The notes under the pieces are model-generated. The model was not told where the DNA came from. It did not search any database and saw nothing but the letters and a program-made list of their open reading frames with translations. A stretch of DNA of 64,000 nucleotides from positions 2,790,001-2,854,000 of the forward strand of contig CAWUER010000514.1 in the NCBI GenBank assembly GCA_963921195.1, written 5' to 3'. This document shows, piece by piece, positions 53,601 through 64,000 of the stretch. The position numbers and the translations under genes are program-made. The stretch's first letter is position 1. The number at the start of each line of letters is the position of its first letter. The DNA is from Pegoplata infirma (lineage: Eukaryota; Arthropoda; Insecta; Diptera; Anthomyiidae).

Positions 53601-56048
53601 TTGTTATTTTGACAAAATCGGAGCAATAGTTGCAGAGATACAGCCGTTGAAAGTAAAAGGTCTCCAGACTACGAAAAATTACAAGTTTATCATTTTTGAA
53701 AAAATAAATTTTTTTAAAAATTTAAAATCGAGCAATCTCTTTTATTCTATTTAAACTTTATTGAAAAAGATTTAAATTCGTGCAAAGGCATTTGAAATCG
53801 ATATAATGGTAACCTTGATATAGCCATTTCAAGTTATTACAAGTAACCCGAAAATATTTTTGATATGAATGCATAAATATCTGTTAATACTAGTCCGATA
53901 GTCTTAATTTTTTTCTGTCATGATAAAGCTAATATACTTATGCCTTCTAGTTTTTATAGAGTCAAAATCGGATCATTATTTACCGAGTTATAGCAATTTA
54001 AAAATTAGGGTCTCCAAAAAACCTTAAATAATGGGTTTCTCATAAAAATGAAAAAAAAACTTTGCATAAATGCATATATCTCTGTAAGTACCAGCCCGAT
54101 TGTCTCACATTTGGTTCCAGAGGAAAGATAAAGTCTCAATCTTTTATTTTTTTGTTATTTTGACAAAATCGGAGCAATAGTTGCAGAGATACAGCCGTTG
54201 AAAGTAAAAGGTCTCCAGACTACGAAAAATTACAAGTTTATCATTTTTGAAAAAATAAATTTTTTTAAAAATTTAAAATCGAGCAATCTCTTTTATTCTA
54301 TTTAAAATTTATTGAAAAAGATTTAAATTCGTGCAAAGGCATTTGAAATCGAAATAATGGTAACCTTGATATAGCCATTTCAAGTTATTACAAGTAACCC
54401 GAAAATATTTTTGACATGAATGCATAAATATCTGTTAATACTTGTCCGATAGTCTTAATTTTTTTCTGTCATGATAAAGCTAATATACTTATGCCTTCTA
54501 GTTTTTATAGAGTCAAAATCGGATCATTATTTACCGAGTTATAGCAATTTAAAAATTAGGGTCTCCAAAAAACCTTAAATAATGGGTTTCTCATAAAAAT
54601 GAAAAAAAAACTTTGCATAAATGCATATATCTCTGTAAGTACCAGCCCGATTGTCTCACATTTGGTTCCAGAGGAAAGATAAAGTCTCAATCTTTTATTT
54701 TTTTGTTATTTTGACAAAATCGGAGCAATAGTTGCAGAGATACAGCCGTTGAAAGTAAAAGGTCTCCAGACTACGAAAAATTACAAGTTTATCATTTTTG
54801 AAAAAATAAATTTTTTTAAAAATTTAAAATCGAGCAATCTCTTTTATTCTATTTAAACTTTATTGAAAAAGATTTAAATTCGTGCGAAGGCATTTGAAAT
54901 CGAAATAATGGTAACCTTGATATAGCCATTTCAAGTTATTACAAGTAACCCGAAAATATTTTTGATATGAATGCATAAATATCTGTTAATACTACTCTGA
55001 TAGTCTTAAATTTTTTCTGTCATGATAAAGCTAATATACTTATGCATTCTAGTTTTTATAGAGTCAAAATCGCATCATTATTTACCGAGTTATAGCAATT
55101 TAAAAATTAGGGTCTCCAAAAAACCTTAAATAATGGGTTTCTCATAAAAATGAAAAAAAAAACTTTGCATAAATGCATATATCTCTGTAAGTACCAGCCC
55201 GATTGTCTCACATTTGGTTCCAGAGGAAAGATAAAGTCTCAATCTTTTATTTTTTTGTTATTTTGACAAAATCGGAGCAATAGTTGCAGAGATACAGCCG
55301 TTGAAAGTAAAAGGTCTCCAGACTACGAAAAATTACAAGTTTATCATTTTTGAAAAAATAAATTTTTTTAAAAATTTAAAATCGAGCAATCTCTTTTATT
55401 CTATTTAAACTTTATTGAAAAAGATTTAAATTCGTGCAAAGGCATTTGAAATCGATATAATGGTAACCTTGATATAGCCATTTCAAGTTATTACAAGTAA
55501 CCCGAAAATATTTTTGATATGAATGCATAAATATCTGTTAATACTAGTCCGATAGTCTTAATTTTTTTCTGTCATGATAAAGCTAATATACTTATGCCTT
55601 CTAGTTTTTATAGAGTCAAAATCAGATCATTATTTACCGAGTTATAGCAATTTAAAAATGAGGGTCTCCAAAAAACCTTAAATAATGGGTTTCTCATAAA
55701 AATTAAAAAAAAACTTTGCATAAATGCATATATCTCTGTAAGTACCAGCCCGATTGTCTCACATTTGGTTTCAGAGGAAAGATAAAGTCTCAATCTTTTA
55801 TTTTTTTGTTATTTTGACAAAATCGGAGCAATAGTTGCAGAGATACAGCCGTTGAAAGTAAAAGGTCTCCAGACTACGAAAAATTACAAGTTTATCATTT
55901 TTGAAAAAATAAATTTTTTTAAAAATTTAAAATCGAGTAATCTCTTTTATTCTATTTAAACTTTATTGAAAAAGATTTAAATTTGTGCAAAGGCATTAGA
56001 AAACGATATAATGGTAACCTTGATATAGCCATTTCAAGTTATTACAGG

Positions 56049-56178
56049 TAACCCGAAAATATTTTTGATATGAATGCATAAATATCTGTTAATACTAGTC
56101 TGATAGTCTAAAATAACCCGAAAATATTTTTGATATGAATGCATAAATATCTGTTAATACTAGTCCGATAGTCTTAAT
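56049..56178 (+). repeat. 65-bp tandem duplication inside a D-type monomer
   Basis: The stretch from taacccgaaaatattttt to the gatagtct motif occurs twice, starting at 56049 and 56114. The first copy has the D-type tctgatag and the second the A-type tccgatag, so the event joined two different monomer types at an offset register. It lengthens this repeat unit to about 616 bp. Confidence 0.85.
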
Positions 56179-59067
56179 TTTTTTCTGTCATGATAAAGCT
56201 AATATACTTATGCCTTCTAGTTTTTATACAGTCAAAATCGCATCATTATTTACCGAGTTATAGCAATTTAAAAATGAGGGTCTCCAAAAAACCTTAAATA
56301 ATGGGTTTCTCATAAAAATGAAAAAAAAACTTTGCATAAATGCATATATCTCTGTAAGTACCAGCCCGATTGTCTCACATTTGGTTCCAGAGGAAAGATA
56401 AAGTCTCAATCTTTTATTTTTTTGTTATTTTGACAAAATCGGAGCAATAGTTGCAGAGATACAGCCGTTGAAAGTAAAAGGTCTGCAGACTAAGAAAAAT
56501 TACAAGTTTATCATTTTTGAAAAAATAAATTTTTTTAAAAATTTAAAATCGAGCAATCTCTTTTATTCTATTTAAACTTTATTGAAAAAGATTTAAATTC
56601 GTGCAAAGGCATTTGAAATCGAAATAATGGTAACCTTGATATAGCCATTTCAAGTTATTACAAGTAACCCGAAAATATTTTTGACATGAATGCATAAATA
56701 TCTGTTAATACTAGTCCGATAGTCTTAATTTTTTTCTGTCATGATAAAGCTAATATACTTATGCCTTCTAGTTTTTATAGAGTCAAAATCGGATCATTAT
56801 TTACCGAGTTATAGCAATTTAAAAATTAGGGTCTCCAAAAAACCTTAAATAATGGGTTTCTCATAAAAATGAAAAAAAAACTTTGCATAAATGCATATAT
56901 CTCTGTAAGTACCAGCCCGATTGTCTCACATTTGGTTCCAGAGGAAAGATAAAGTCTCAATCTTTTATTTTTTTGTTATTTTGACAAAATCGGAGCAATA
57001 GTTGCAGAGATACAGCCGTTGAAAGTAAAAGGTCTCCAGACTACGAAAAATTACAAGTTTATCATTTTTGAAAAAATAAATTTTTTTAAAAATTTTAAAT
57101 CGAGCAATCTCTTTTATTCTATTTAAACTTTATTGAAAAAGATTTAAATTCGTGCAAAGGCATTTGAAATCGAAATAATGGTAACCTTGATATAGCCATT
57201 TCAAGTTATTACAAGTAACCCGAAAATATTTTTGATATGAATGCATAAATATCTGTTAATACTAGTCTGATGGTCTTAAATTTTTTCTGTCATGATAAAG
57301 CTAATATACTTATGCATTCTAGTTTTTATAGAGTCAAAATCGCATCATTATTTACCGAGTTATAGCAATTTAAAAATTAGGGTCTCCAAAAAACCTTAAA
57401 TAATGGGTTTCTCATAAAAATGAAAAAAAAACTTTGCATAAATGCATATATCTCTGTAAGTACCAGCCCGATTGTCTCACATTTGGTTCCAGAGGAAAGA
57501 TAAAGTCTCAATCTTTTATTTTTTTGTTATTTTGACAAAATCGGAGCAATAGTTGCAGAGATACAGCCGTTGAAAGTAAAAGGTCTCCAGACTACGAAAA
57601 ATTACAAGTTTATCATTTTTGAAAAAATTAATTTTTTTAAAAATTTAAAATCGAGCAATCTCTTTTATTCTATTTAAACTTTATTGAAAAAGATTTAAAT
57701 TCGTGCAAAGGCATTTGAAATCGATATAATGGTAACCTTGATATAGCCATTTCAAGTTATTACAAGTAACCCGAAAATATTTTTGATATGAATGCATAAA
57801 TATCTGTTAATACTAGTCCGATAGTCTTAATTTTTTTCTGTCATGATAAAGCTAATATACTTATGCCTTCTTGTTTTTATAGAGTCAAAATCGGATCATT
57901 ATTTACCGAGTTATAGCAATTTAAAAATTAGGGTCTCCAAAAAACCTTAAATAATGGGTTTCTCATAAAAATGAAAAAAAAACTTTGCATAAATGCATAT
58001 ATCTCTGTAAGTACCAGCCCGATTGTCTCACATTTGGTTCCAGAGGAAAGATAAAGTCTCAATCTTTTATTTTTTTGTTATTTTGACAAAATCGGAGCAA
58101 TAGTTGCAGAGATACAGCCGTTGAAAGTAAAAGGTCTCCAGACTACGAAAAATTACAAGTTTATCATTTTTGAAAAAATAAATTTTTTTAAAAATTTAAA
58201 ATCGAGCAATCTCTTTTATTCTATTTAAACTTTATTGAAAAAGATTTAAATTCGTGCAAAGGCATTTGAAATCGATATAATGGTAACCTTGATATAGCCA
58301 TTTCAAGTTATTACAAGTAACCCGAAAATATTTTTGATATGAATGCATAAATATCTGTTAATACTAGTCCGATAGTCTTAATTTTTTTCTGTCATGATAA
58401 AGCTAATATACTTATGCCTTCTAGTTTTTATAGAGTCAAAATCGCATCATTATTTACCGAGTTATAGCAATTTAAAAATGAGGGTCTCCAAAAAACCTTA
58501 AATAATGGGTTTCTCATAAAAATGAAAAAAAAACTTTGCATAAATGCATATATCTCTGTAAGTACCAGCCCGATTGTCTCACATTTGGTTCCAGAGGAAA
58601 GATAAAGTCTCAATCTTTTATTTTTTTGTTATTTTGACAAAATCGGAGCAATAGTTGCAGAGATACAGCCGTTGAAAGTAAAAGGTCTCCAGACTACGAA
58701 AAATTACAAGTTTATCATTTTTGAAAAAATAATTTTTTTTTTTAAATTTAAAATCGAGCAATCTCTTTTATTCTATTTAAACTTTATTGAAAAAGATTTA
58801 AATTCGTGCAAAGGCATTTGAAATCGAAATAATGGTAACCTTGATATAGCCATTTCAAGTTATTACAAGTAACCCGAAAATATTTTTGACATGAATGCAT
58901 AAATATCTGTTAATACTAGTCCGATAGTCTTAATTTTTTTCTGTCATGATAAAGCTAATATACTTATGCCTTCTAGTTTTTATAGAGTCAAAATCGGATC
59001 ATTATTTACCGAGTTATAGCAATTTAAAAATTAGGGTCTCCAAAAAACCTTAAATAATGGGTTTCTC

Positions 59068-59083
59068 ATAAAAATGAAAAAAA
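59068..59083 (+). repeat. Target-site duplication, left copy, second LINE
   Basis: The satellite sequence ataaaaatgaaaaaaa directly before the element recurs at 63903-63918 after its tail, where it continues with aactttgcataaatg as in an intact monomer. The length is about 16 bp; the exact borders are blurred by the A-runs and by the TAA-rich tail. Confidence 0.85.
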
Positions 59084-59123
59084 CTCTGTTTTTGAAGTGT
59101 CAACTCTGTTTTTGAAGTGTCAA
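59084..59123 (+). repeat. Perfect 20-bp tandem repeat at the LINE 5' terminus
   Basis: The unit ctctgtttttgaagtgtcaa occurs twice, at 59084-59103 and 59104-59123, starting exactly at the satellite junction. Either the family carries short 5' tandem monomers, or the repeat arose during completion of the 5' end at insertion. One copy of the element cannot distinguish these. Confidence 0.9.
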
Positions 59124-59637
59124 AAAGTTAAAGTTTTTCAGCTCCGTAATTTTTTATAATTTTTATTGAATAATTCAAGTTAAAATATATTTTACAAAGA
59201 CAACCTGCTTTTTAAACAAATAAATCGTTGTGTAAAGTGTTAATCTTGTGGAGTACTACTGCGAGATTCGTTATTTTTGTGTTTTTCAACATCCCCTTCA
59301 ATCTACACTGGCGGCGGCTTTTGCTTTTATTGGCTGTAAACATCTTTATATTTTACAACATTGTGCCTTATTTACAACTTTGTACTTATATACAAAAACT
59401 GCAGTGTACAAACAAATATTTCCTTTGGTGATTTAATTACAATTATTTTGGTGTTTTGCAGTAAGAAACCATTATATGTACATATTATTTTCTACAATTG
59501 GTTTGGTTTTTTTATTTTGTTAATAATTGGCGCTCCGCTAACAATCAGCTGATTTTAATAAACACCAGGTTTTGCCAGATTGCTTTTTTTATCGTATAAG
59601 TGGGGGATAATGCCTAATTGTGTAATTTAAAAAACCG
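59124..59637 (+). other. Second LINE 5' UTR
   Basis: This leader of about 514 bp after the 20-bp repeats is AT-rich and has no convincing coding capacity. Short overlapping frames between 59228 and 59552 lack any recognisable motif and are treated as chance. An internal promoter is expected here from what is known of full-length LINEs, but no specific promoter element was recognised. Confidence 0.6.
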
Positions 59638-60450
59638 ATGAGTAATAAACGTACACTTGAAGCTACATCGCCTGATTACACTGAAAAAAATAGTAAAAAA
59701 CATTTGTCTTGTCAGAATATGGCTGAAAACAGTCAATCAGCATCCCAAGACGTTTTCTCGTGGAGTAGGTTTAGCGATCTTTTGGATGATAAACTGAAAG
59801 ATGTTGCTAGAAAAACAGACCTAGTAGTGATCCAAACAGAGATTCAAGAATTAAAAGAAGAGAACATAAGACTTAATAATGACATTAAAAAGCTCACATC
59901 ACGTCTTGAGTACATTGACCGTAGGTCGCGGTCTTCTAATGTTGTTGTTTCCGGTTTGAATTGTAAAACTGTACAAACTGCTAAAGAAAAATTTACAAAA
60001 CTATGCAGTGATGTATTAAAAGTCAACGCTGATGTGGTGTCAACCCGCATGATTTCTTCTGGAAAATCGTTTTTGTTCAGCTTAGGATCGAGTTCGCAGG
60101 CTTGCAACGTCGTTGCTGCTAAGGGTTTATTAAAAGGTCAAGATGTGTTCATTCAAAAAGATTACACTGAAGATGAACAAAATGTGCGATATAACCTGAG
60201 ACAATTAAGCAAAAATATTTCAAAAGCTAATGATTCTGTTAAAGTCAGGCTTGGTGAGTTTTGTATATTTATAAATAACAACAAATATACGTGGTCCAAT
60301 GGCAAAGTTTGTGCTGATTCTGGTAATGATGCTGAGTACTTAAAAAATCTTTTATCAGAATGTAATTTCGTTGTTGATGTTTGCATTAAGGATAGTATGA
60401 ATACAGTAGATTGTAATGTTAAAAATGTAGATATATCAAATTCTCAATAG
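59638..60450 (+). CDS. Second LINE ORF1: coiled-coil, RRM-like RNA-binding protein
   Basis: A 270-residue protein with an intact frame. Residues about 50-96 form a predicted coiled coil with charged heptads (IQELKEENIRLNNDIKKL), followed by RRSRSSNVVVSGL (95-107). That motif resembles the first strand of the RRM-like domain found in L1-type and related ORF1 proteins. KSFLFSL (143-149) could be a later strand, and VFIQKDYTEDEQNVRYNL (170-187) resembles the link into the C-terminal domain. The expected role is to coat the element RNA and act as a chaperone; this is known for the family and not shown here. No zinc knuckle is present. The ATG at 59638 is the first in this frame with a long open stretch. 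The frame ends NSQ-TAG, and ORF2 follows in the same frame with no gap. Confidence 0.82.
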   Translation: MSNKRTLEATSPDYTEKNSKKHLSCQNMAENSQSASQDVFSWSRFSDLLDDKLKDVARKTDLVVIQTEIQELKEENIRLNNDIKKLTSRLEYIDRRSRSSNVVVSGLNCKTVQTAKEKFTKLCSDVLKVNADVVSTRMISSGKSFLFSLGSSSQACNVVAAKGLLKGQDVFIQKDYTEDEQNVRYNLRQLSKNISKANDSVKVRLGEFCIFINNNKYTWSNGKVCADSGNDAEYLKNLLSECNFVVDVCIKDSMNTVDCNVKNVDISNSQ

Positions 60451-60456
60451 CAATTT
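60448..60456 (+). promoter_or_regulatory. In-frame TAG between ORF1 and ORF2, candidate leaky stop
   Basis: The codons read CAA-TAG-CAA-TTT. ORF1 and ORF2 share the frame, and the endonuclease sequence begins within about 20 codons of the stop (SYNVANLEKSL). The context matches the tobamovirus-type leaky amber context (CAA-UAG-CAR-YYA) at every base except the last, where T stands for A. Ribosomes reading through would make an ORF1-ORF2 fusion. That this happens is inference from context and from the missing ORF2 start codon. Confidence 0.5.
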
Positions 60457-63400
60457 TATTTATGCCATTTAGTTTCATATAATGTAGCAAACCTTGAAAA
60501 ATCATTAAAATTTAGTAAATTTATTACATATATCAATAATTTTGATGTATTTTTTCTTTTTGAAACCCATGTTACAGCTGATAGACAGCACTTGTTTTCG
60601 TCATATTTTAATAATTATTGTTTACACTGGATTGCAGCTACGAAAACGCATAGAGCTGGTCGTGCTAGTGGTGGCTGTTTATATGGTTTCAAAAAAAATC
60701 TTAAAAATACTTATGCTTTTAAATTTTTAAACATCTCCAATAATACAGTATTAAGCGCTAAATTTGAAGGTAATGTTTTTTACTTTATCCCAAGTTATTT
60801 AAACTGCACTAAATGGAATAATGAATTCGAAAAATTTGAAGAATTTGTACAGGAACTTGATCCTTCAAATTTTTGTATTGTTGGTGATCTTAATGCGAGA
60901 ATTGCAAATGAACAAGTTTTAGATGGTAACTTTTTGAAAGATTTACCACATATTAATAAATCTAGATCTTCAAAAGACAAAGAACTTAATGCACAAGGCA
61001 AAAAATTGTTGAATCTTATTGAAAATGTCGGTGGGATTGTACTTAATGGTAGAACTGGTAACGATGCTCTAGGGGAATTCAGCTTTTGTGGGGTTATGGG
61101 TAGCTCTGTTATTGATTATTGTATTTGTTCACTTAACTTTCTACAATATGTTGATGATTTCTTTATCGCATCCAAGCCATTTTCTGACCACATGCCACTA
61201 TGCTTAAAAATTAAATCATCGTGCCGTGTTGTTAATACTAACGAGAATAATACAATTCAAAGACTGCGTTGGAACAGTAAATTGTCTGATAAATACAAGG
61301 ATAATCTTTCATTACTTGCTAGCAATGTTGATCTACAGTCTAATGAAACGGTTGATGAATTGGTTGTACATCTATGTAACAAAATAAAGTTGGCGAATGT
61401 TACTAAGGTAAACAAACGTTTTTTTGAACCCAAGCAGAAATGGTTTGATTGGAAATGTGCTCGTGCTAGGAAACTTATGCTAAAGAAGCTTAGGCGTTAT
61501 AGGAAAAAGCACAATTCGGTAATCAAATCTCGATATTTTGCATCTAGAGCTTGTTATCTTAAGATATGTAATAAAAAGAAAATAGATTTGTATAATAAAA
61601 ATATTGACCAATTAAACAAGGTGAAATGTAGCAGTGATTGGTGGAAGCTGTCCAACTCTATGAAATCACGTTCATATTCTGTTAAAGGTTCACTAAATTC
61701 CGACGATTTTCGTTCTCACTTTAGTTCGTTACTGCAGGCAGATGTTGATTCCCAGACTATCAGCTGGTCAATGCCATATTTTATTGATCCGATCCTAGAC
61801 TCACCCATGGAAATGTGTGAACTTTTCTTCGTTTTAAAATCACTTAAGGATAATAAATCTCCTGGTCAAGATGGTATCTGTTATGAATTTTATAAAAATG
61901 CTCCTAATTCTTTTATTAATGAAATGTTATCTGTCTTTAACAAAATTTTCCTACATGAACAAATTCCATCCAGCTTCCAAAAATCTATACTAATACCTCT
62001 TTTCAAAAAAGGTGATCCCAATCTCCCATCTAACTATCGAGGGTTATCGCTGATTAATACCTCATGCAAAATATTTAATACCATTATACTGAATCGTTTA
62101 ACGGAATGGATAGATCGTAACATGATTCTGAATGAATTTCAAGCCGGATTTAGAAAGAATTATTCAACCGTTGACAACATTTTTAATCTCGTTAATATTG
62201 TGAATTTAAACAAAGCAAACAATAATAACACATATGCTTTCTTTGTTGATTTTTCGTGCGCATTTGATACGATTCCTCGTAATAGTTTATTTTACAAGCT
62301 CTCATGCCTTGGTATGTCGTCGAAAATAATAAGAATTTTACAGAACTTGTATGAAAATACGGAAAGTTGCATTTGGGATGGAAATTCTTATTCTGATCCA
62401 TTTGCAATTGAAATAGGTGTAAAGCAGGGTTGTATATTAAGCCCTCTATTATTCTCATTATATGTTAATGATTTGGCAGATGAGTTACCTGGGGGTGTAA
62501 ATGTTGCTGGCGTTAATGTTAAAATACTGCTTTATGCCGACGATCTTGTTATATTATCAGATACTCCAACAGAATTGCAAAAAATGATTGATTGTTTATA
62601 CAATTATTGTTCAACGTGGTCCTTGAAAGCTAATCTAGATAAATCTAAAATAGTGGTATTTCGTTCCGGTACTAGAATTTCTTCAAATTTAAACTGGGTT
62701 TTTGGTGGTGATAATATTGAGATTGTAAACAGTTATAAATATCTTGGTGTAGACATTACATATAATCTCTCCTTTAGAAAACACTTGAACAATAAATTAG
62801 CAGCCTCGTAACTGGCGATAAACTCTACTTGGTCCAAATACATAAACAATCCGCAAATCTCACAGAATAATAAGCTTAAAATATTTCAAGCAGCATCCAG
62901 ATCTATTATGTTATATGCAGCGCAAGTTTGGGGATATGTGAAATATGATGAGGTTGAAAAACTATTTAGATTTTTTATTAAAAAAATGTTGTATCTACCT
63001 ACCGCTACACCAAATTACATTTTGTATATAGAAACAAACCTAGAGTCTCTATACATATCTACCTTAAGACTTCACCTAGACTATATTAATAAAGTATTAA
63101 GTATGAGTCCTCACAGATTACCTCGTGTTTTGGCATTGAAAATTATAGAACAAAATATTTGCTGGGCTAAAGAGTGGGAAAATCTTTGTCAACATATACA
63201 GTTTACCCCTGATGACTCAATATCTCCACTTAGCAATCAGTGGAAACCTATATTGGACCAACTCAAACTCAAGGAACGTAATGATCACATAGAAAATGCA
63301 AAAAGTTCACAGTTTCATGATCTATATTCTATACTGGATTACAATGTTTCATCATTATATACTTCAAATTTTTCTCCACGTACAGTCAGTTTAATAATAA

Positions 63401-63681
63401 GGGCTAGAGGTGGCTTGTTAGATTTGAATGCAAGGTCTTTCAAAAATAACACTGTTGGTATTTGTACAATGTGCAATTTAGATGCTTCGGAAAATACTTT
63501 TCACTTTATTGGTGTTTGCCCATTGTACAAAGAATTTAGAATACAATATTTTGGTAAAAGCATACTAAATTTGAATGAAGTTATATGTATACTAAATGGC
63601 TTAAACTTTTTCTCCCTGTATAAATATATAGAAGTTTGTTTAAAATATAGAAGATTTATTTTAAATGAATTTGTTTTTTAA
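60451..63681 (+). pseudogene. Second LINE ORF2: endonuclease-reverse transcriptase with one premature stop
   Basis: Numbered from the codon after the ORF1 stop. An APE-type endonuclease begins at once: SYNVANL (9-15), the catalytic Glu in FETH (37-40), GDLNAR (145-150), SSVIDYCI (about 216) and SDHMPL (245-250). The reverse transcriptase carries KSPGQDG, LIPLFKKGDPN, NYRGLSLINTSCKIFN, FQAGFRKNYST, FVDFSCAFD (first Asp near 600), GVKQGCILSPLLFSLY and YADDLVIL (695-702). SYKYLGVDITYNLSFRKH follows. A TAA at 62809-62811 (codon 787) interrupts the frame. Reading continues in the same frame to the natural stop at 63679-63681, through a thumb-like region and a C-terminal C-X2-C-X9-H-X4-C cluster (CTMC ... 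HFIGVCPLY). No ATG occurs before the middle of the endonuclease (about 61096). The single lesion suggests a recent insertion. Confidence 0.9.
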
Positions 63682-63902
63682 TTTTCCATGAAAATATTAA
63701 CTTATAATTTATCTTGTTATTTTTATTAAAAATTATATAAAATCAATATTTTGTAAATAAAATTTACTTTCCTAGAATTGTGCCAATCTGGCTTACAACA
63801 AAATGTTATGCCATATATAGATTTAGATATTAAACATATTGTAAATGAATTAAATATGTACATACTAAAATCTATTAATAAATAATAAATAATAAATAAA
63901 TA
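63682..63902 (+). other. Second LINE 3' UTR and TAA-rich tail
   Basis: This is an AT-rich 3' UTR with an AATAAA-like site at 63756-63761. The element ends in an irregular run of TAA and TAAA units (63876-63902) that merges into the target duplication. TAA-type tails are known in the I group of LINEs and differ from the pure poly(A) of the Jockey-like element at 44255-44277. Confidence 0.75.
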
Positions 63903-64000
63903 ATAAAAATGAAAAAAAAACTTTGCATAAATGCATATATCTCTGTAAGTACCAGCCCGATTGTCTCACATTTGGTTCCAGAGGAAAGATAAAGTCTCAA
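63903..64000 (+). repeat. 551-bp satellite array, third segment, and right target duplication
   Basis: The first 16 bases repeat the target site of the second LINE (59068-59083). The satellite then resumes in register with actttgcataaatgcat and runs to the window end, so the array continues to the right beyond the window. Confidence 0.95.

Larger units (their letters stand above)
44278..59083 (+). repeat. 551-bp satellite array, second segment (about 27 monomers)
   Basis: The same monomer family resumes in phase after the LINE and runs to the second LINE. Types again follow the D-B-C-A order, with extra A and C copies inserted. Local changes are a small deletion at about 44535 (gatgtgaataaatatctg), a 43-bp deletion at 47580, two neighbouring C copies sharing the private change gttaacactag (46759 and 47310), a C/A chimera at about 50975-51526, a D/C chimera at about 51527, and a 65-bp internal duplication at 56049-56178. 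No gene is supported in this stretch. Confidence 0.96.
59084..63902 (+). mobile_element. Second non-LTR retrotransposon (LINE), CR1/L2/I-like, apparently full length
   Basis: A 4.8-kb element lies between 16-bp target duplications and has a 5' UTR of 554 bp, ORF1, ORF2 and a 3' UTR ending in a TAA/TAAA-rich tail rather than poly(A). It differs clearly from the Jockey-like element: ORF1 has a coiled coil and no zinc knuckles, and ORF2 uses YADD rather than FADD. The ORF2 C-terminus has its own Cys/His cluster. These traits point to the broad CR1/L2/I assemblage, but I cannot fix the clade without a tree. One in-frame TAA in ORF2 probably inactivates this copy. The presence of a 5' UTR with an end repeat suggests little or no 5' truncation. 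Confidence 0.88.

Noticed and set aside
1..59083. CRISPR array
   Set aside because: The units are 551-bp direct tandem repeats with no short-repeat and unique-spacer pattern, and the window is eukaryotic with LINEs.
59228..59552. Three short overlapping frames in the 5' UTR of the second LINE
   Set aside because: They overlap in different frames, lack recognisable motifs and fall in the expected leader. One or more could act as upstream ORFs, but nothing supports this.
60592..62811. Start of the second LINE's ORF2 at 60592
   Set aside because: The codon at 60592 is TTG and lies downstream of the endonuclease FETH motif, so a start there would remove the catalytic Glu. The frame is open back to the ORF1 TAG, and the domain clearly begins there.

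Overview
The window is eukaryotic, most likely from an insect or another arthropod. Almost all of it is one very AT-rich, head-to-tail satellite DNA array with a monomer of about 551 bp. There are no host protein-coding genes, tRNAs, rRNAs or CRISPR arrays that I can support. The arthropod call rests mainly on a Jockey-clade LINE inside the array; the species cannot be named from the sequence.

Layout: satellite 1-1454; a 490-bp terminal-inverted-repeat (MITE-like) element 1455-1944; satellite 1945-40266; a 5'-truncated Jockey-clade LINE 40267-44277 (ORF1 with three zinc knuckles, ORF2 with endonuclease and reverse transcriptase, one frameshift); satellite 44278-59083; a second, different LINE 59084-63902 (5' UTR, coiled-coil ORF1, ORF2 with endonuclease and reverse transcriptase, TAA-rich tail, one premature stop); satellite again 63903-64000. 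All three insertions sit between target-site duplications of satellite sequence. Both LINEs point the same way as I have written the monomers.

The satellite has structure at three scales. Inside each monomer, three diverged modules share a core (TCGG..CAATA...GAGATA.AGC) spaced 201, 180 and 170 bp apart, so the 551-bp unit looks like an ancient trimer. Between monomers, at least four sequence types (here called A, B, C, D) recur in a preferred order (A, D, B, C), often as an eight-monomer unit of about 4.4 kb, which is a higher-order repeat. At larger scale, a block of about 2.4 kb is repeated almost exactly seven monomers away. Chimeric monomers, microhomology deletions and a 65-bp internal duplication record unequal exchange and repair.

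The most interesting coding observation is in the second LINE. ORF1 and ORF2 are in the same frame, separated by a single TAG. ORF2 has no ATG before the middle of its endonuclease domain. The stop lies in the context CAA-TAG-CAA-TT, very close to the tobamovirus-type leaky-stop context. This suggests that ORF2 may be made by stop-codon readthrough. The Jockey-like LINE instead has the usual ATGA overlap between its two ORFs.
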